A stretch of 64,000 bases of DNA from Photobacterium gaetbulicola Gung47 (GTDB lineage Bacteria > Pseudomonadota > Gammaproteobacteria > Enterobacterales > Vibrionaceae), in assembly GCA_000940995.1 (NCBI GenBank), contig CP005973.1:868001-932000 (forward strand). Direction: 5' to 3'. Positions 43,420-52,566 of this stretch are shown piece after piece (position 1 is the first letter of the stretch; the number at the start of each line of letters is the position of its first letter). The notes below the pieces were generated by a model. It did not search any database. It saw only the letters and a list, made by a program, of their open reading frames with translations, and was not told the DNA's origin. A program made the translations under genes and the position numbers.

Positions 43420-45270
43420 ATGTCAAAGTTACCGCTAATTGTAGGCTTCGGTGGGATGAATGCCGCTGGTCGTAGTTCAGGTTTTCACAGCTACAAGCGC
43501 ATGGTGGCAGATGTGCTTGCCGATCAGGATATGGCATCAACTTGGCAAGATCTGGCTCACCGCATGGGGCTTGCTGATGGGACGACGGTCGATCCAGAAG
43601 TCATTGACGCCATCAAGACTGGTACGTTAGTCCGTCGTATTGAGTCGTTTGATCCTGACAGCTTACGCTATCAATATAAAGCCGTTTTGAATGGCGGGCA
43701 GGAAACCATCACCTTTACGCTGCGCAAATCAAAAATGCCGACACGCATTCCTGACAATTGGCTGGTGGAAGAGCAGGGCAATAAAGTAACGATTACGGTC
43801 ACAGGCGAGCTCAATGCTTTGCTCGAAGACCGTGTGACATTTTCTGTCACCAGTGGCGGTAATATCCCATCCGGGTTTGAACCCGGCAAGCTATATAATT
43901 CCCGTTTTCATCCTCGCGGTCTGACCTTGGCGGTGTACGGGGCTTCTGATGCCCTCAATTCCATGGGCTTGGATTGGGACGAGGTGCTGGGGCATATCAA
44001 ACCCGATCAAGTTTCGGTTTACGCAGGCAGTGCGCTGGCTCAGGTTGACGAGAACTCGCTGTCTGGAATGTTGGCTGCCCCTTTGACTGGCGGCAGAGTC
44101 AGTTCGAAAATGATGGCCCTCTCACTCGCTGAGATGCCAGCTGACTTTATCAATGGCTATGTTATTAATAGTATTGGCACAACGGGCACCAGCATGGGAG
44201 CTTGTGCGACATTTTTGTACAACTTGCGCCAAGGTATGCTGGATATCCAGCAGGGCAATTCGCGCGTTGCTATCGTCGGTAACGCAGAGGCGCCAGTTGT
44301 CGCTGAAATCATGGAAGGCTTCCGTGTGATGGGCGCATTAGCCGAAGATGCTCAGCTCAAGGCATTGGATAACAGCGATACGGTCGATAATCGCCGTGCA
44401 TGCCGACCGTTTTCATCGAATGCCGGTTTTACCATGGCCGAATCGAGCCAGTTTGTGGTTCTTATGGATGATGAATTGGCATTGGAGCTAGGGGCAACAG
44501 TTTATGGTTCGGTAGCTGATGTGTTTATCAATGCTGATGCTAATAAGAAGTCAATTTCGGCTCCCGGCGTGGGCAATTATGTAACCATGGCAAAAGCGAC
44601 GGCATTGGCCAAAGCCATTTTAGGTGCCGAAGGGGTGAAACAAACCTATGTGCAGGCGCACGGTACTGGGACACCACAAAACCGGGTCACCGAAAGTCAT
44701 ATCCTCAACGAGGTGGCAAAAACTTTCAGCATTGATAATTGGCCGGTAGCGGCAATAAAGTCATACGTTGGCCATTCGATGAGTGCCGCTCCAGGGGATC
44801 AGCTGATCGCATCATTGGGGGTGTGGCAGTATGGCTGGATCCCGGGGATCAAAACGATCGACCATATTGCAGACGATGTCCACCAGACGAATCTGAACAT
44901 CTTGACTGATCATCACTTTGCTGGTGAGAATGGCGAAGATTACAAGGGGGTCATCCTTAACGCTAAAGGCTTTGGCGGAAATAATGCGTCGAGCCTGGTG
45001 CTATCGCCGCAGCAAACCATGTCAATGCTGTCGAAAAAATACAGTGATGATGTGATGTCAGCCTATTACAACAAAAATAAGCTTGTCTCTCAGCATGCGG
45101 TTGCCAATGATGTTGCAGCGTGTGAGGGGCAGGAGCTAATCCGCTATCACTTTGGTGAAAGTGTCATGGATGAAACTTCCGTGGTGATGACCCCAGAGGT
45201 GGTAAAACTCTCCGAGTTTGCCGTATCGATTCCGCTGGCAACCGAGAATCCTTACGCAGACTATAGCTAG
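43420..45270 (+). CDS. Stand-alone beta-ketoacyl synthase of unusual layout
   Basis: A 616-residue thiolase-fold condensing enzyme. The Cys-His-His triad is present: Cys262 in GTSMGACATF, His414 in VQAHGTGTPQ and His452 in KSYVGHSMSA. A Lys447 in AIKSYVGH is also typical. The N-terminal segment of about 150 residues between the first strand (PLIVGFGGMNAAGRSS) and the core is longer than in FabB or FabF (about 410 residues) and contains a small beta domain (residues 70-145). There is no acyl carrier or acyltransferase domain. ATG 43420 is chosen over 43303. It probably condenses fatty acyl units for a specialised lipid or secondary metabolite. It is divergent from a GlxA-type regulator. Confidence 0.85.
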   Translation: MSKLPLIVGFGGMNAAGRSSGFHSYKRMVADVLADQDMASTWQDLAHRMGLADGTTVDPEVIDAIKTGTLVRRIESFDPDSLRYQYKAVLNGGQETITFTLRKSKMPTRIPDNWLVEEQGNKVTITVTGELNALLEDRVTFSVTSGGNIPSGFEPGKLYNSRFHPRGLTLAVYGASDALNSMGLDWDEVLGHIKPDQVSVYAGSALAQVDENSLSGMLAAPLTGGRVSSKMMALSLAEMPADFINGYVINSIGTTGTSMGACATFLYNLRQGMLDIQQGNSRVAIVGNAEAPVVAEIMEGFRVMGALAEDAQLKALDNSDTVDNRRACRPFSSNAGFTMAESSQFVVLMDDELALELGATVYGSVADVFINADANKKSISAPGVGNYVTMAKATALAKAILGAEGVKQTYVQAHGTGTPQNRVTESHILNEVAKTFSIDNWPVAAIKSYVGHSMSAAPGDQLIASLGVWQYGWIPGIKTIDHIADDVHQTNLNILTDHHFAGENGEDYKGVILNAKGFGGNNASSLVLSPQQTMSMLSKKYSDDVMSAYYNKNKLVSQHAVANDVAACEGQELIRYHFGESVMDETSVVMTPEVVKLSEFAVSIPLATENPYADYS

Positions 45271-45308
45271 GTCACTGTCCCATTTCGTGATCTTCAGGAA
45301 GCGAATAC

Positions 45309-45338
45309 AAGCCGCTGTTATTACGCAGCGGCTTTTTT
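45309..45338 (+). terminator. Terminator of the ketosynthase gene
   Basis: AAGCCGCTG / CAGCGGCTT stem with an eight-base loop and a T run, so the following kinase gene has its own promoter or depends on read-through. Confidence 0.88.
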
Positions 45339-45382
45339 ATGGTAGCTTGAGAATTCCTATAAGAAAAACGGAGTCTAGTACG

Positions 45383-46285
45383 TTGGCAAACGTTATGTTG
45401 GTTGCGAACCTCAATTGTGATCGGGTGCTGCAACTGAAAGAATCGCTGCAGGCGGGTGGAAGACATCATTATCAAGATCTCGGCCGTCGCTTGGGTGGTG
45501 GCGGTGCGAATACCGGGCTTGCTCTGGTTTATGCTGGCCACCATGTTGCACTGGTTAGCCAGGTCGGCCGTGATGAGACGGCGGACTGGCTATTGGCTGA
45601 GGCAAGCCTGAAGGGATTGAACTGCTCGTTGTTACAGCGTAACGATATTGTCACCCCGGAGCTGATGCTGCTGATGACACCTGATGGCGAAAGAACCATT
45701 ATCCGCCCAGAGCGGCCGGCATTTTCGTTAGGGCCTGCACCGGATTTTTCTCTCTGGGATGGTATCTATATCAATTCGAGTGCAGAAGGTATCGCGCAGT
45801 GGGCGAAAAATGCACTCGAGCAGGATGTAGGTGCTTGCGGGAATAGCAAAAAATCTGTGCTAGTTGTTGCCCAACTTCCCAAAAGCCTAACTCGGCGCCC
45901 ATGCCAAGTACTTATCACTTCCCGCTCAGATTTGGATGCCCATATCTTGTCGTCGGATAGTCCCTCGTCAGTAAACGATATTGGCCCTTTTGAGTATGCC
46001 AAAACGGTAGCAGGGGAATCGCTGGAGTACTTCATTGTCACTGATGGTGAAAAAGGTGCCACTGCCTACAGTCAGGCAGGGCAAGAGTATGTGCCAGCAG
46101 TTGAAACTGAAGTTGTTGATACGACCGGAGCCGGCGATGCCTATGCCGCAGGAGTTATCCACGGGTTATTGGCAAAGCAATCTATTGCCGAAGCGATGGC
46201 TGTCGGTGCTAAGTGGGCTGCGATTGCGGTAGCGACACCCAGCTCAGTGCCGGGAGACGAATTTAAAGCGTTTTTAGCACGGTAA
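45383..46285 (+). CDS. PfkB-family carbohydrate kinase
   Basis: A 300-residue cytoplasmic kinase of the ribokinase fold. The N-terminal glycine-rich motif (GRRLGGGGANTGLALVYAGH), the acceptor segment VSQVGRDETADWLL and the C-terminal DTTGAGDAYAAGVIHGLL with the catalytic Asp are all present. The most likely start is TTG at 45383, nine bases after GGAG; the first ATG (45395) is too far from that site. The sugar or nucleoside substrate is unknown. The context, a ketosynthase, does not help. Confidence 0.88.
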   Translation: MANVMLVANLNCDRVLQLKESLQAGGRHHYQDLGRRLGGGGANTGLALVYAGHHVALVSQVGRDETADWLLAEASLKGLNCSLLQRNDIVTPELMLLMTPDGERTIIRPERPAFSLGPAPDFSLWDGIYINSSAEGIAQWAKNALEQDVGACGNSKKSVLVVAQLPKSLTRRPCQVLITSRSDLDAHILSSDSPSSVNDIGPFEYAKTVAGESLEYFIVTDGEKGATAYSQAGQEYVPAVETEVVDTTGAGDAYAAGVIHGLLAKQSIAEAMAVGAKWAAIAVATPSSVPGDEFKAFLAR

Positions 46286-46317
46286 ATGTAACGGGCGGGA
46301 ACATGCCTCAGAAATGA

Positions 46318-46345
46318 AAAGGGTTAGCCGTTGGCTAACCCTTTC
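46318..46345. terminator. Bidirectional terminator between kinase and helicase genes
   Basis: AAAGGGTTAGCC / GGCTAACCCTTT stem with a three-base loop, A-rich before and T-rich after. Confidence 0.9.
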
Positions 46346-46369
46346 TTTATCCCTTTGTTTGAAGATCCG

Positions 46370-47662
46370 TTACTTCTTCAATTTGGTGATTTTCGATTTA
46401 TTCAACACTGCACGGCGCAGGCGAGCACGACGCTCTGCATCTGACTGGTCCGTTGGGTTGTTGGTACGGCCACGGCGGTCACGGAAAGCAGCTTTGTTGT
46501 GGATTTTATCCAATAGCGCATCACGGCTCTTCGGCTCGTAACCGGTTAGCTGGATACGTTTAATACGTTGCTTGATCAGGTTTTCTACCTGCTGCAGCGT
46601 CAGCTCTTCATCGCGACTGACAAAAGAAACCGCATGTCCTTGCTGTCCAGCACGGCCAGTACGGCCAATACGGTGGACATAATCTTCAGCCAGGAAAGGC
46701 ATGTCAAAGTTTACTACGTGCGGTAGGCCTTGGATGTCCAAGCCACGTGCTGCGACTTCGGTGGCAACCATGACTCGTGCTTTGCCTTCTTTGAACTCGT
46801 CAAGGGCGCGACGACGAGCGCTTTGTGCCTTGTCACCATGGCAAAGTACGGCTTTGATGCCGTCAAGCTTCAGCTCTTTGACCAGCTCGTTTGCTGTTTC
46901 TTTGTAGTTAACGAATACCAGTACCTGCTGCCAGTTTTTCTTACCGATCAGCTCAGACAGAAGCTCACGCTTGCGATCTTGGTCGACAGGATAAACCACG
47001 TGAGCAACAGTATCTGCTGTCGCGTTTTCCGGGCTGACAGAAATGCGCTTTGGTTTGCGCATGATGTCGTTAGCTAGTTTGTTCATCTGGGCAGAGAACG
47101 TCGCGGAGAACAGCATAGTCTGTGGGTGGTTGCGGATATCACCCATGATCAGGCGGATGTCGGAGACAAAGCCCATGTCCAGCATACGGTCAGCTTCATC
47201 GAACACCAAGAACTCAAGGTTTGCCAGCGTAACATTGTTAAGCTCCATGTGCTCAAGCAGACGGCCTGGTGTGGCCACCAAAATGTCCAAACCTGGTTCA
47301 AGCTTCTTCTCTTGAGAGGCCATCTTGGTGCCACCATAGACTGCAGCGACTGAGATGTCCGTGTACTTGGTGTAGTCCTCGATGTTTTTGGCAATCTGGG
47401 CTACCAGTTCACGAGTCGGGGCCAAGATCAGCGCGCGTACATTGAACCGGCCACGCGGCTTAGGGTTATCCAGGATCTGCTGGATAATAGGCAAGGCGAA
47501 AGCGGCTGTTTTACCGGTACCTGTTTGGGCATTGGCAAGAATATCGTTTCCGCGACGAGCGTGTGGGATCGCTTGTTTTTGGATTGGAGTTAATTTCTCA
47601 TAGCCGCACTCGGTAAGTGCGCGAACAATTTCCTGAGAAAAGTTTTGTGATGCAAATGACAT
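46370..47662 (-). CDS. ATP-dependent DEAD-box RNA helicase, RhlE-like
   Basis: A 430-residue RNA helicase. All motifs are present: Q motif (GYEKLTPIQKQAIPHARRG), Walker A (AQTGTGKTAAF), PTRELVAQI, DEAD (VFDEADRMLDMGF), SAT (LFSATFS), ARGLD (EVAARGLDIQGL) and HRIGRTGRAG. The basic C-terminal tail (about 385-430, RRARLRRAVLNKSKITKLKK) resembles RhlE/SrmB-type proteins that act on ribosomal RNA. GGAAAG precedes the ATG. It is a single-gene unit with the terminator shared with pfkB. Confidence 0.93.
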   Translation of the reverse strand: MSFASQNFSQEIVRALTECGYEKLTPIQKQAIPHARRGNDILANAQTGTGKTAAFALPIIQQILDNPKPRGRFNVRALILAPTRELVAQIAKNIEDYTKYTDISVAAVYGGTKMASQEKKLEPGLDILVATPGRLLEHMELNNVTLANLEFLVFDEADRMLDMGFVSDIRLIMGDIRNHPQTMLFSATFSAQMNKLANDIMRKPKRISVSPENATADTVAHVVYPVDQDRKRELLSELIGKKNWQQVLVFVNYKETANELVKELKLDGIKAVLCHGDKAQSARRRALDEFKEGKARVMVATEVAARGLDIQGLPHVVNFDMPFLAEDYVHRIGRTGRAGQQGHAVSFVSRDEELTLQQVENLIKQRIKRIQLTGYEPKSRDALLDKIHNKAAFRDRRGRTNNPTDQSDAERRARLRRAVLNKSKITKLKK

Positions 47663-47892
47663 TCTTCTTTCCTAAAGCAGACGGCTGAGCCTGACAAAAA
47701 TATGGCCGAAGATTATAGATGAATATTAGACAGCTGTGGGGACTAATTTGGAAAAAATGATGTTAATTTCGGCAGTTGGTGTGGGGGAGTTAAGTTTTTG
47801 GGCTTAAATGATTAGGCTGAGGTAGGTTTTTTCAGCCCAAATCAATTTTTGCTTATACACTGGAGGTCACTTTTGCGATACAGGCCAGAGTG

Positions 47893-48639
47893 TTAGCCAG
47901 CTTGCGCAGTTAAGTGAATCGGAAGATCCTTTGGTAGCTGCTGATTGTTGGTGAAGATTTTATCGAACTGTTTCATTGGTGATACTTTGACGGCAGCAAA
48001 ACGTTCCCACTTACTGGCATCAGCCACTAACCATTGCTTGCGGCTGTTTCGAATGATCGCTTTAGAAATGTCGGCCTCAATATCTTCATGCTCCATCACA
48101 AAATGGCTGTTGGTAACGGACGCGCAGCCGCATATGCCGATATCTGCTTCAAAACCGTCGAAGAAATCTACGGCGCTACTGCCCATGATATCCTGGTGGT
48201 CACGTCGAAATTGGCCGCCAGCCAGATAGATCTCGATGTTATCATTGGCTTCAAGGATCTGCATAACCTGCAGGTTGTTGGTAATTACCCGTAATGCGTT
48301 TTTTGCCAGCAGGTGTCGGGCAAGGTGGGCGAGTGTAGTACCAATGCCAATCATGATCGTTGAGCCATCCGGGATACAAGCGGCAACAGTGGCTGCCAAT
48401 TCACTCTTGGCTGTCGATTCGACATCAGAGCGATAGCGATAGCTGGTATTGGTCAAGGATGCTGGCAGGCTGACACCACCATGTACCCGGCGTGCTAACC
48501 CTTGCTCGCAAAGATAATTCACGTCCCGGCGAATAGTTTGTGTCGTGACGGCAAACTTCTCGGCGAGATGGTCAATTTGTACTTCGCCCTCAGCCCTTAT
48601 AGTTAAAAGGATCTGGTGTTGGCGTTGATTCAGTTCCAT
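47893..48639 (-). CDS. DeoR-family transcriptional repressor, GlpR-like
   Basis: A 248-residue repressor. Residues 1-57 form the DeoR helix-turn-helix (MELNQRQHQILLTIRAEGEV, then TTQTIRRDVNYLCEQGLARR). The remainder is a sugar-phosphate-sensing isomerase-like domain (DGSTIMIGIGTTLAHLARHL, ALRVITNNLQV, IEIYLAGGQFRRDHQDIMG). GAGAAG precedes the ATG at 48639. It is the second gene after the phosphodiesterase, 47 bases away across a strong hairpin, and divergent from a TRAP transporter. It resembles GlpR, so glycerol-phosphate-type effectors are plausible, but not shown. Confidence 0.9.
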   Translation of the reverse strand: MELNQRQHQILLTIRAEGEVQIDHLAEKFAVTTQTIRRDVNYLCEQGLARRVHGGVSLPASLTNTSYRYRSDVESTAKSELAATVAACIPDGSTIMIGIGTTLAHLARHLLAKNALRVITNNLQVMQILEANDNIEIYLAGGQFRRDHQDIMGSSAVDFFDGFEADIGICGCASVTNSHFVMEHEDIEADISKAIIRNSRKQWLVADASKWERFAAVKVSPMKQFDKIFTNNQQLPKDLPIHLTAQAG

Positions 48640-48655
48640 GTTCTTCTCTAGTGTC

Positions 48656-48687
48656 AGCCTACGAGCGTAGGCCGACGCTCGTAGGCT
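48656..48687. repeat. Perfect 12-bp hairpin between GDPD and deoR-type genes
   Basis: AGCCTACGAGCG / CGCTCGTAGGCT with an eight-base loop. It starts at the phosphodiesterase stop codon and ends 16 bases before the repressor start on the same transcript. No T run follows, so it probably is an mRNA processing or stability element, or a REP-like sequence. Confidence 0.6.
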
Positions 48688-49391
48688 CAAAATTTATCCG
48701 GCGCATCTGTGATGATGCTGTCGACACCCATATCAAAAAAATACTGTGCTTTGTCTGCGTTGTTCAGTGTCCAAATCTTGAGTACATACCCGGCATTTTT
48801 GATGTTTCTGGCAATAGCCGGAGTCAAAATATGGTGATCGATATGCACGCTATAAGCTTGACATGCTTGGATAGACGACAGGCTGAAGTTGTTCCATACC
48901 TCACAAATAAAGCCGCGACGGACCTCGGGCATCAGTTGCTGGCATAGCTCTAGTGCTTTTTTTTGAAAACTGGAAAAAAGCAGTTTATCAATCGGGTAGC
49001 CTTTTTCTCTGATCAATGCCACGACGCTATTAACTAAAGGTTCAATTTGCTCATCATGATGAACTTTGAGTTCGAGGTTGAGGGTCAACCCAAGGCTTAG
49101 GCAAGCATCGAGGGCCTCTACAAGGGTCGGGATACGCTCATTGGCATAGCTTGGGTGAAACCAACTGCCCGCATCAAGGCGCTTGAGCTGGGCCAGGGTT
49201 AAATCGGCAATTCTCCCTTTGCCGTCGGTGCACCGGTTGACCGTTTCATCATGGATGACAACAGGGATGCCATCGGCACTTAACTGGGTATCAATTTCCA
49301 CCCACTTTACACCCGCCTCGGCGGCTTTGTTAATGCTGGCTATTGTGTTTTCAGGTGCAAGTGCGGCAGCGCCGCGGTGGCCTGTGATCAT
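48687..49391 (-). CDS. Glycerophosphodiester phosphodiesterase, UgpQ type
   Basis: A 234-residue TIM-barrel enzyme that hydrolyses glycerophosphodiesters to glycerol-3-phosphate and an alcohol. The active-site elements are at the start (MITGHRGAAALAPENT, with the catalytic HRG), then VEIDTQLSADGIPVVIHDET and LNLELKVH. The C-terminal IWTLNNADKA and GVDSIITDAP are also typical. No signal peptide, so it is cytoplasmic like UgpQ rather than GlpQ. AGGA just before the ATG at 49391 favours it over 49421. It is divergent from a TRAP importer and cotranscribed with the GlpR-like repressor. Confidence 0.93.
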   Translation of the reverse strand: MITGHRGAAALAPENTIASINKAAEAGVKWVEIDTQLSADGIPVVIHDETVNRCTDGKGRIADLTLAQLKRLDAGSWFHPSYANERIPTLVEALDACLSLGLTLNLELKVHHDEQIEPLVNSVVALIREKGYPIDKLLFSSFQKKALELCQQLMPEVRRGFICEVWNNFSLSSIQACQAYSVHIDHHILTPAIARNIKNAGYVLKIWTLNNADKAQYFFDMGVDSIITDAPDKF

Positions 49392-49414
49392 ATCGTTCCT
49401 ACAATGATAATGCA

Positions 49415-49591
49415 TGTTCATTTGAAAATTTACATAACAGTATGTGGCTTATGTTACCGCAATATGACAATAAAGCTTAGTTCTGCAGCACTATAGCTTA
49501 GCCATTGGTTGCACTGAAGCTGCTGAAAAAAGGCTGCTTTCAGTGCTGCGTTCAGGTGAGTAACGAAAGCCTAATTTTGTGTTCATATGAA
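49415..49591. promoter_or_regulatory. Two TGTTCATNTGAA boxes between GDPD and TRAP genes
   Basis: TGTTCATTTGAA (49415-49426) and TGTTCATATGAA (49580-49591) differ at one base. The second contains the palindrome TTCATATGAA. The half-site TGTTC recalls GlpR-type operators. One copy lies at the start of the phosphodiesterase transcript and one in front of the TRAP receptor gene. This is probably the operator of the DeoR-type repressor; this is inference. Confidence 0.45.
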
Positions 49592-49665
49592 TGTAATATT
49601 TTCATTTCATACTCGCTGCCGAAATTCGTTATTCAACCGAATAAACATATTGAAGGCTAAAAGAA

Positions 49666-50679
49666 ATGAAAAAGCTACTAGGCACTGTATTAACCGCAAC
49701 CGCATTACTGGTTGGGTGTGGAGAAGCGGATAACCAGACGGCAGGTACAGCAGCACCGATTGATCTTAATATGAGCTTGGTGTTCTCGCCCAACGAGTTG
49801 CTGACACAGGAGTTGGTCAAGGCAACGGATATGATTCGTGAGCGCACGGATGGCGCGGTGAACATCAAGGTTTTTCCGGGGGGACAGCTACCGGTATACA
49901 AAGATAACCTAGAGCAGGTTGTCAATGGTGCCAACTGGATTGCGGTAGAAGATCTTAGTTACCTAGGGGATTACGTTCCGGACTTCGCAGCCTTGGCTGG
50001 GCCAATGCTGTACAACACCTACGATGAATACCTTGCGATGATGAAAACCGACTACGTTGCCGGTTTGAAGGCACAGGCAGAGGCTAAAGGCATCAAAGTC
50101 CTGAACGCGGATTACATGTTTGGTTTCCGCCACATGATCACTAACAAAGAAATCGTTAATTCTGAAGATATGAAAGGTATGCGGATCCGCGTTCCGCAAA
50201 GTCAGCTGTTTATCAGTACGCTCAAAGCCATGGGCGCCGCGCCGGCAGCTCTGCCATTTCCTGAAACCTACGCCGGTGTACAGCAGGGGGTTGTCGATGG
50301 TCTCGAGGGTTCCATCTTAACCATGTACTCGACCAAGATTTACGAAGTGGCGAAGCATATGTCTCTGACCAAGCACTTCTTGGGTACCGTCGGTCTCTAT
50401 ATCTCGCCATCAGTATGGGACAGGTTTACCCCGGATCAGCAGCAGATCATTATCGAAGAGCTGAGTGCGGGGGCCAAGTCCAACACGGCTGAATTGGTCA
50501 AGCTGGATCAAGAATACACCGAGAAACTAGAAGCCCTAGGGGTAACTTTCAACGAGGTTAACTCGGAACAATTCAACCAGCTTACGGCAGAGGTATACAA
50601 CCAGTTCCCGTCGTGGAGTGAAGGTGTTCATGCCACCATTATGAACGAGCTGGCGACTATCCGGGCCGATCAGGGCTGA
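49666..50679 (+). CDS. TRAP transporter solute receptor, DctP family, predicted lipoprotein
   Basis: A 337-residue extracytoplasmic receptor for a TRAP importer. The first 19 residues (MKKLLGTVLTATALLVGCGE) form a lipoprotein signal with lipobox LVGC; in Gram-negative bacteria TRAP receptors are usually soluble periplasmic proteins, so this is unusual. The DctP pattern follows: TDMIRERTDGAVNIKVFPGG, the conserved Arg region MKGMRIRVPQSQLFISTL (binds a ligand carboxylate in known members), GAAPAALPFPETYAGVQQG, VVDGLEGSILTMYS. The ligand is unknown. It is first in an operon with both permeases and a HAD phosphatase. Confidence 0.92.
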   Translation: MKKLLGTVLTATALLVGCGEADNQTAGTAAPIDLNMSLVFSPNELLTQELVKATDMIRERTDGAVNIKVFPGGQLPVYKDNLEQVVNGANWIAVEDLSYLGDYVPDFAALAGPMLYNTYDEYLAMMKTDYVAGLKAQAEAKGIKVLNADYMFGFRHMITNKEIVNSEDMKGMRIRVPQSQLFISTLKAMGAAPAALPFPETYAGVQQGVVDGLEGSILTMYSTKIYEVAKHMSLTKHFLGTVGLYISPSVWDRFTPDQQQIIIEELSAGAKSNTAELVKLDQEYTEKLEALGVTFNEVNSEQFNQLTAEVYNQFPSWSEGVHATIMNELATIRADQG

Positions 50680-50752
50680 TCAACAGCGTCAAGCTAGGAT
50701 CGTTGGTGAAGTATGGAGCACCAGCGATCCGTTGTCTGGTTTGGAGAAAAAT

Positions 50753-51214
50753 GTGTTTTTGATTCGTAACATAGAAGAAATATTGGCTTCAATGGCTATT
50801 AGTATCACCGTATTAGTAGTGATTGTGAACGTGGTTCTGCGCTACGGTTTTGGTTTTGTTGTGCCATGGAGCGAAGAGCTTTCTGTGGTGTGCTTCATTT
50901 GGGCTGTTTATCTCGGTATTAGCTCTTGTTACAAACACAAACTGCATATGGGGGTTGATGTGGTGGTGGCTTTGTTGCCGCCAAAAGCAAAGCGGCCCTT
51001 CAAATTACTGGTATCGCTATTCTTGCTCGCGCTGAACATCCTCATGGCCGTGCTGAGTTACCAGTATACGATGCTGTCAAATAAAGTGACCCCAGTGATG
51101 GGAATGTCTTATTTCACGATTAACGGTGTGTTGTTCATCAGCTTTGCCCTGATGGCACTGCATACAGTGAAATTTATTATCGAAGATATCAACGTCCTTA
51201 AATGTAGTAAGTAA
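50753..51214 (+). CDS. TRAP transporter small permease, DctQ family
   Basis: A 153-residue inner-membrane protein with four helices (MFLIRNIEEILASMAISITV, VPWSEELSVVCFIWAVYLGI, FKLLVSLFLLALNILMAVLS, NGVLFISFALMALHTVKFI). The W-SEEL-region and loop HMGVDVV are typical of DctQ. The probable start is GTG at 50753 with GGAG six bases upstream; the TTG at 50732 is an alternative. It follows the receptor gene by 73 bases and precedes the large permease by 11. Confidence 0.9.
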   Translation: MFLIRNIEEILASMAISITVLVVIVNVVLRYGFGFVVPWSEELSVVCFIWAVYLGISSCYKHKLHMGVDVVVALLPPKAKRPFKLLVSLFLLALNILMAVLSYQYTMLSNKVTPVMGMSYFTINGVLFISFALMALHTVKFIIEDINVLKCSK

Positions 51215-51225
51215 TAGGTTATTTT

Positions 51226-52509
51226 GTGGAAAGTTATCTACCTATTGTCATTCTGTTTGTTCTTTTCTTAATGAACATCCCAATTGCTTTCTCGTTGATT
51301 GCTTCAGCGATGGTATATTTTTTATTTCTCAATAACTCGATCCCAGTGACTCTGGTGATGCAGCGCTTCATCAGCTCAGCTGAATCTTTTCCGTTATTGG
51401 CGATTCCCTTTTTTATCATGGTCGGTTCGGTAATGAACTATGCAGGGATCAGCCGAAGTTTGCTAGCATTTGCCGATGCTATGATAGGGCACAGGACCGG
51501 TGGTTTGGCCCAGGTCAATGTCGCCTTGAGTACCCTGATGGGGGGGATCTCGGGTTCTGCTAATGCTGATGCGGCCATGCAGTCGAAAATCCTGGCTCCT
51601 GAGATGACCAAGCGAGGATATGATCTTCCTTTTACCGCAGCGGTAACAGCGGCTTCATCCAGTATCAGTCCGGTTATACCGCCTGGTATTAACCTGATTA
51701 TCTTTGCCCTGTTAGCCAATGTGTCAGTACACCAGATGTTTATCGCCGGTTATGTTCCTGCTTTTTTGATGGCGATTTCCCTGATGGTGACGATTGCATT
51801 TATAGCCAGGAAGCGACACTACAAGCCATCTCGTAGTGAGGCGGCAACGGCAAAAGAGCGTTGGCAATATTTCCTTGCCGCTATCCCTGCCTTGTTGATC
51901 CCGTTTGGTATCATCCTTGGTATGCGCTTTGGTTTGTTTACCCCGACAGAAGCCGGTGCTATCGCCGTCTTGCTTTGTACCTTGATTGGGGTGTTTATTT
52001 ATCGCCAGTTGGGGATCCGCCACTTACCGTTGATCTTGCGCGAAACGGTGCAGGGGACCAGTAGTGTCATGTTCATCATCATTGGTGCTATGGTGTTTGG
52101 GTATTATATGACGCTGGAGCAGATCCCCCACAATGTTGCCGCGGCGTTGATTGAGCTGACAGACAATAAGTACGTATTGTTATTACTGATAAACATGTTG
52201 CTACTTGTGGTGGGGATGTTTATCGAAGGGGGGGCTGCGATGATTATTCTTACCCCATTATTGCTGCCAGCTGTGTTGAATCTGGGGGTGAACCCGGTTC
52301 ACTTTGGCATTATTGTCATCGTCAATATTATGATAGGCGGGGTAACGCCACCCTTTGGCTCAATGATGTTTACGGTTTGCGCCATCCTTAAAGTAAAAAT
52401 GGTCGATTTTGTCACGGAAGTGCTGCCTTTATTATTGGCACTGTTTAGCGTATTGATGCTGCTGACATTTTCAGAAAGTTTGGTGATGCTGTTGCCGAAT
52501 ATGTTGTAA
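51226..52509 (+). CDS. TRAP transporter large permease, DctM family
   Basis: A 427-residue inner-membrane protein with about 11-12 helices, the sodium-coupled transport subunit. Typical segments are MNIPIAFSLIASAMVYF, FPLLAIPFFIMVGSVMNYAG, GGISGSANADAAMQSKILAP (the family GGxSGSxxAD signature), SSSISPVIPPGINLIIFALL, LFTPTEAGAIAVLLC and PPFGSMMFTVCAIL. GTG is the likely start. Length is normal. It ends 57 bases before the HAD gene start. Confidence 0.94.
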   Translation: MESYLPIVILFVLFLMNIPIAFSLIASAMVYFLFLNNSIPVTLVMQRFISSAESFPLLAIPFFIMVGSVMNYAGISRSLLAFADAMIGHRTGGLAQVNVALSTLMGGISGSANADAAMQSKILAPEMTKRGYDLPFTAAVTAASSSISPVIPPGINLIIFALLANVSVHQMFIAGYVPAFLMAISLMVTIAFIARKRHYKPSRSEAATAKERWQYFLAAIPALLIPFGIILGMRFGLFTPTEAGAIAVLLCTLIGVFIYRQLGIRHLPLILRETVQGTSSVMFIIIGAMVFGYYMTLEQIPHNVAAALIELTDNKYVLLLLINMLLLVVGMFIEGGAAMIILTPLLLPAVLNLGVNPVHFGIIVIVNIMIGGVTPPFGSMMFTVCAILKVKMVDFVTEVLPLLLALFSVLMLLTFSESLVMLLPNML

Positions 52510-52566
52510 CTCTGCATCCGGTTGCCAAACGTGGCGAGGATAGGAAGAAAGGAAATTGAGGTTGAT

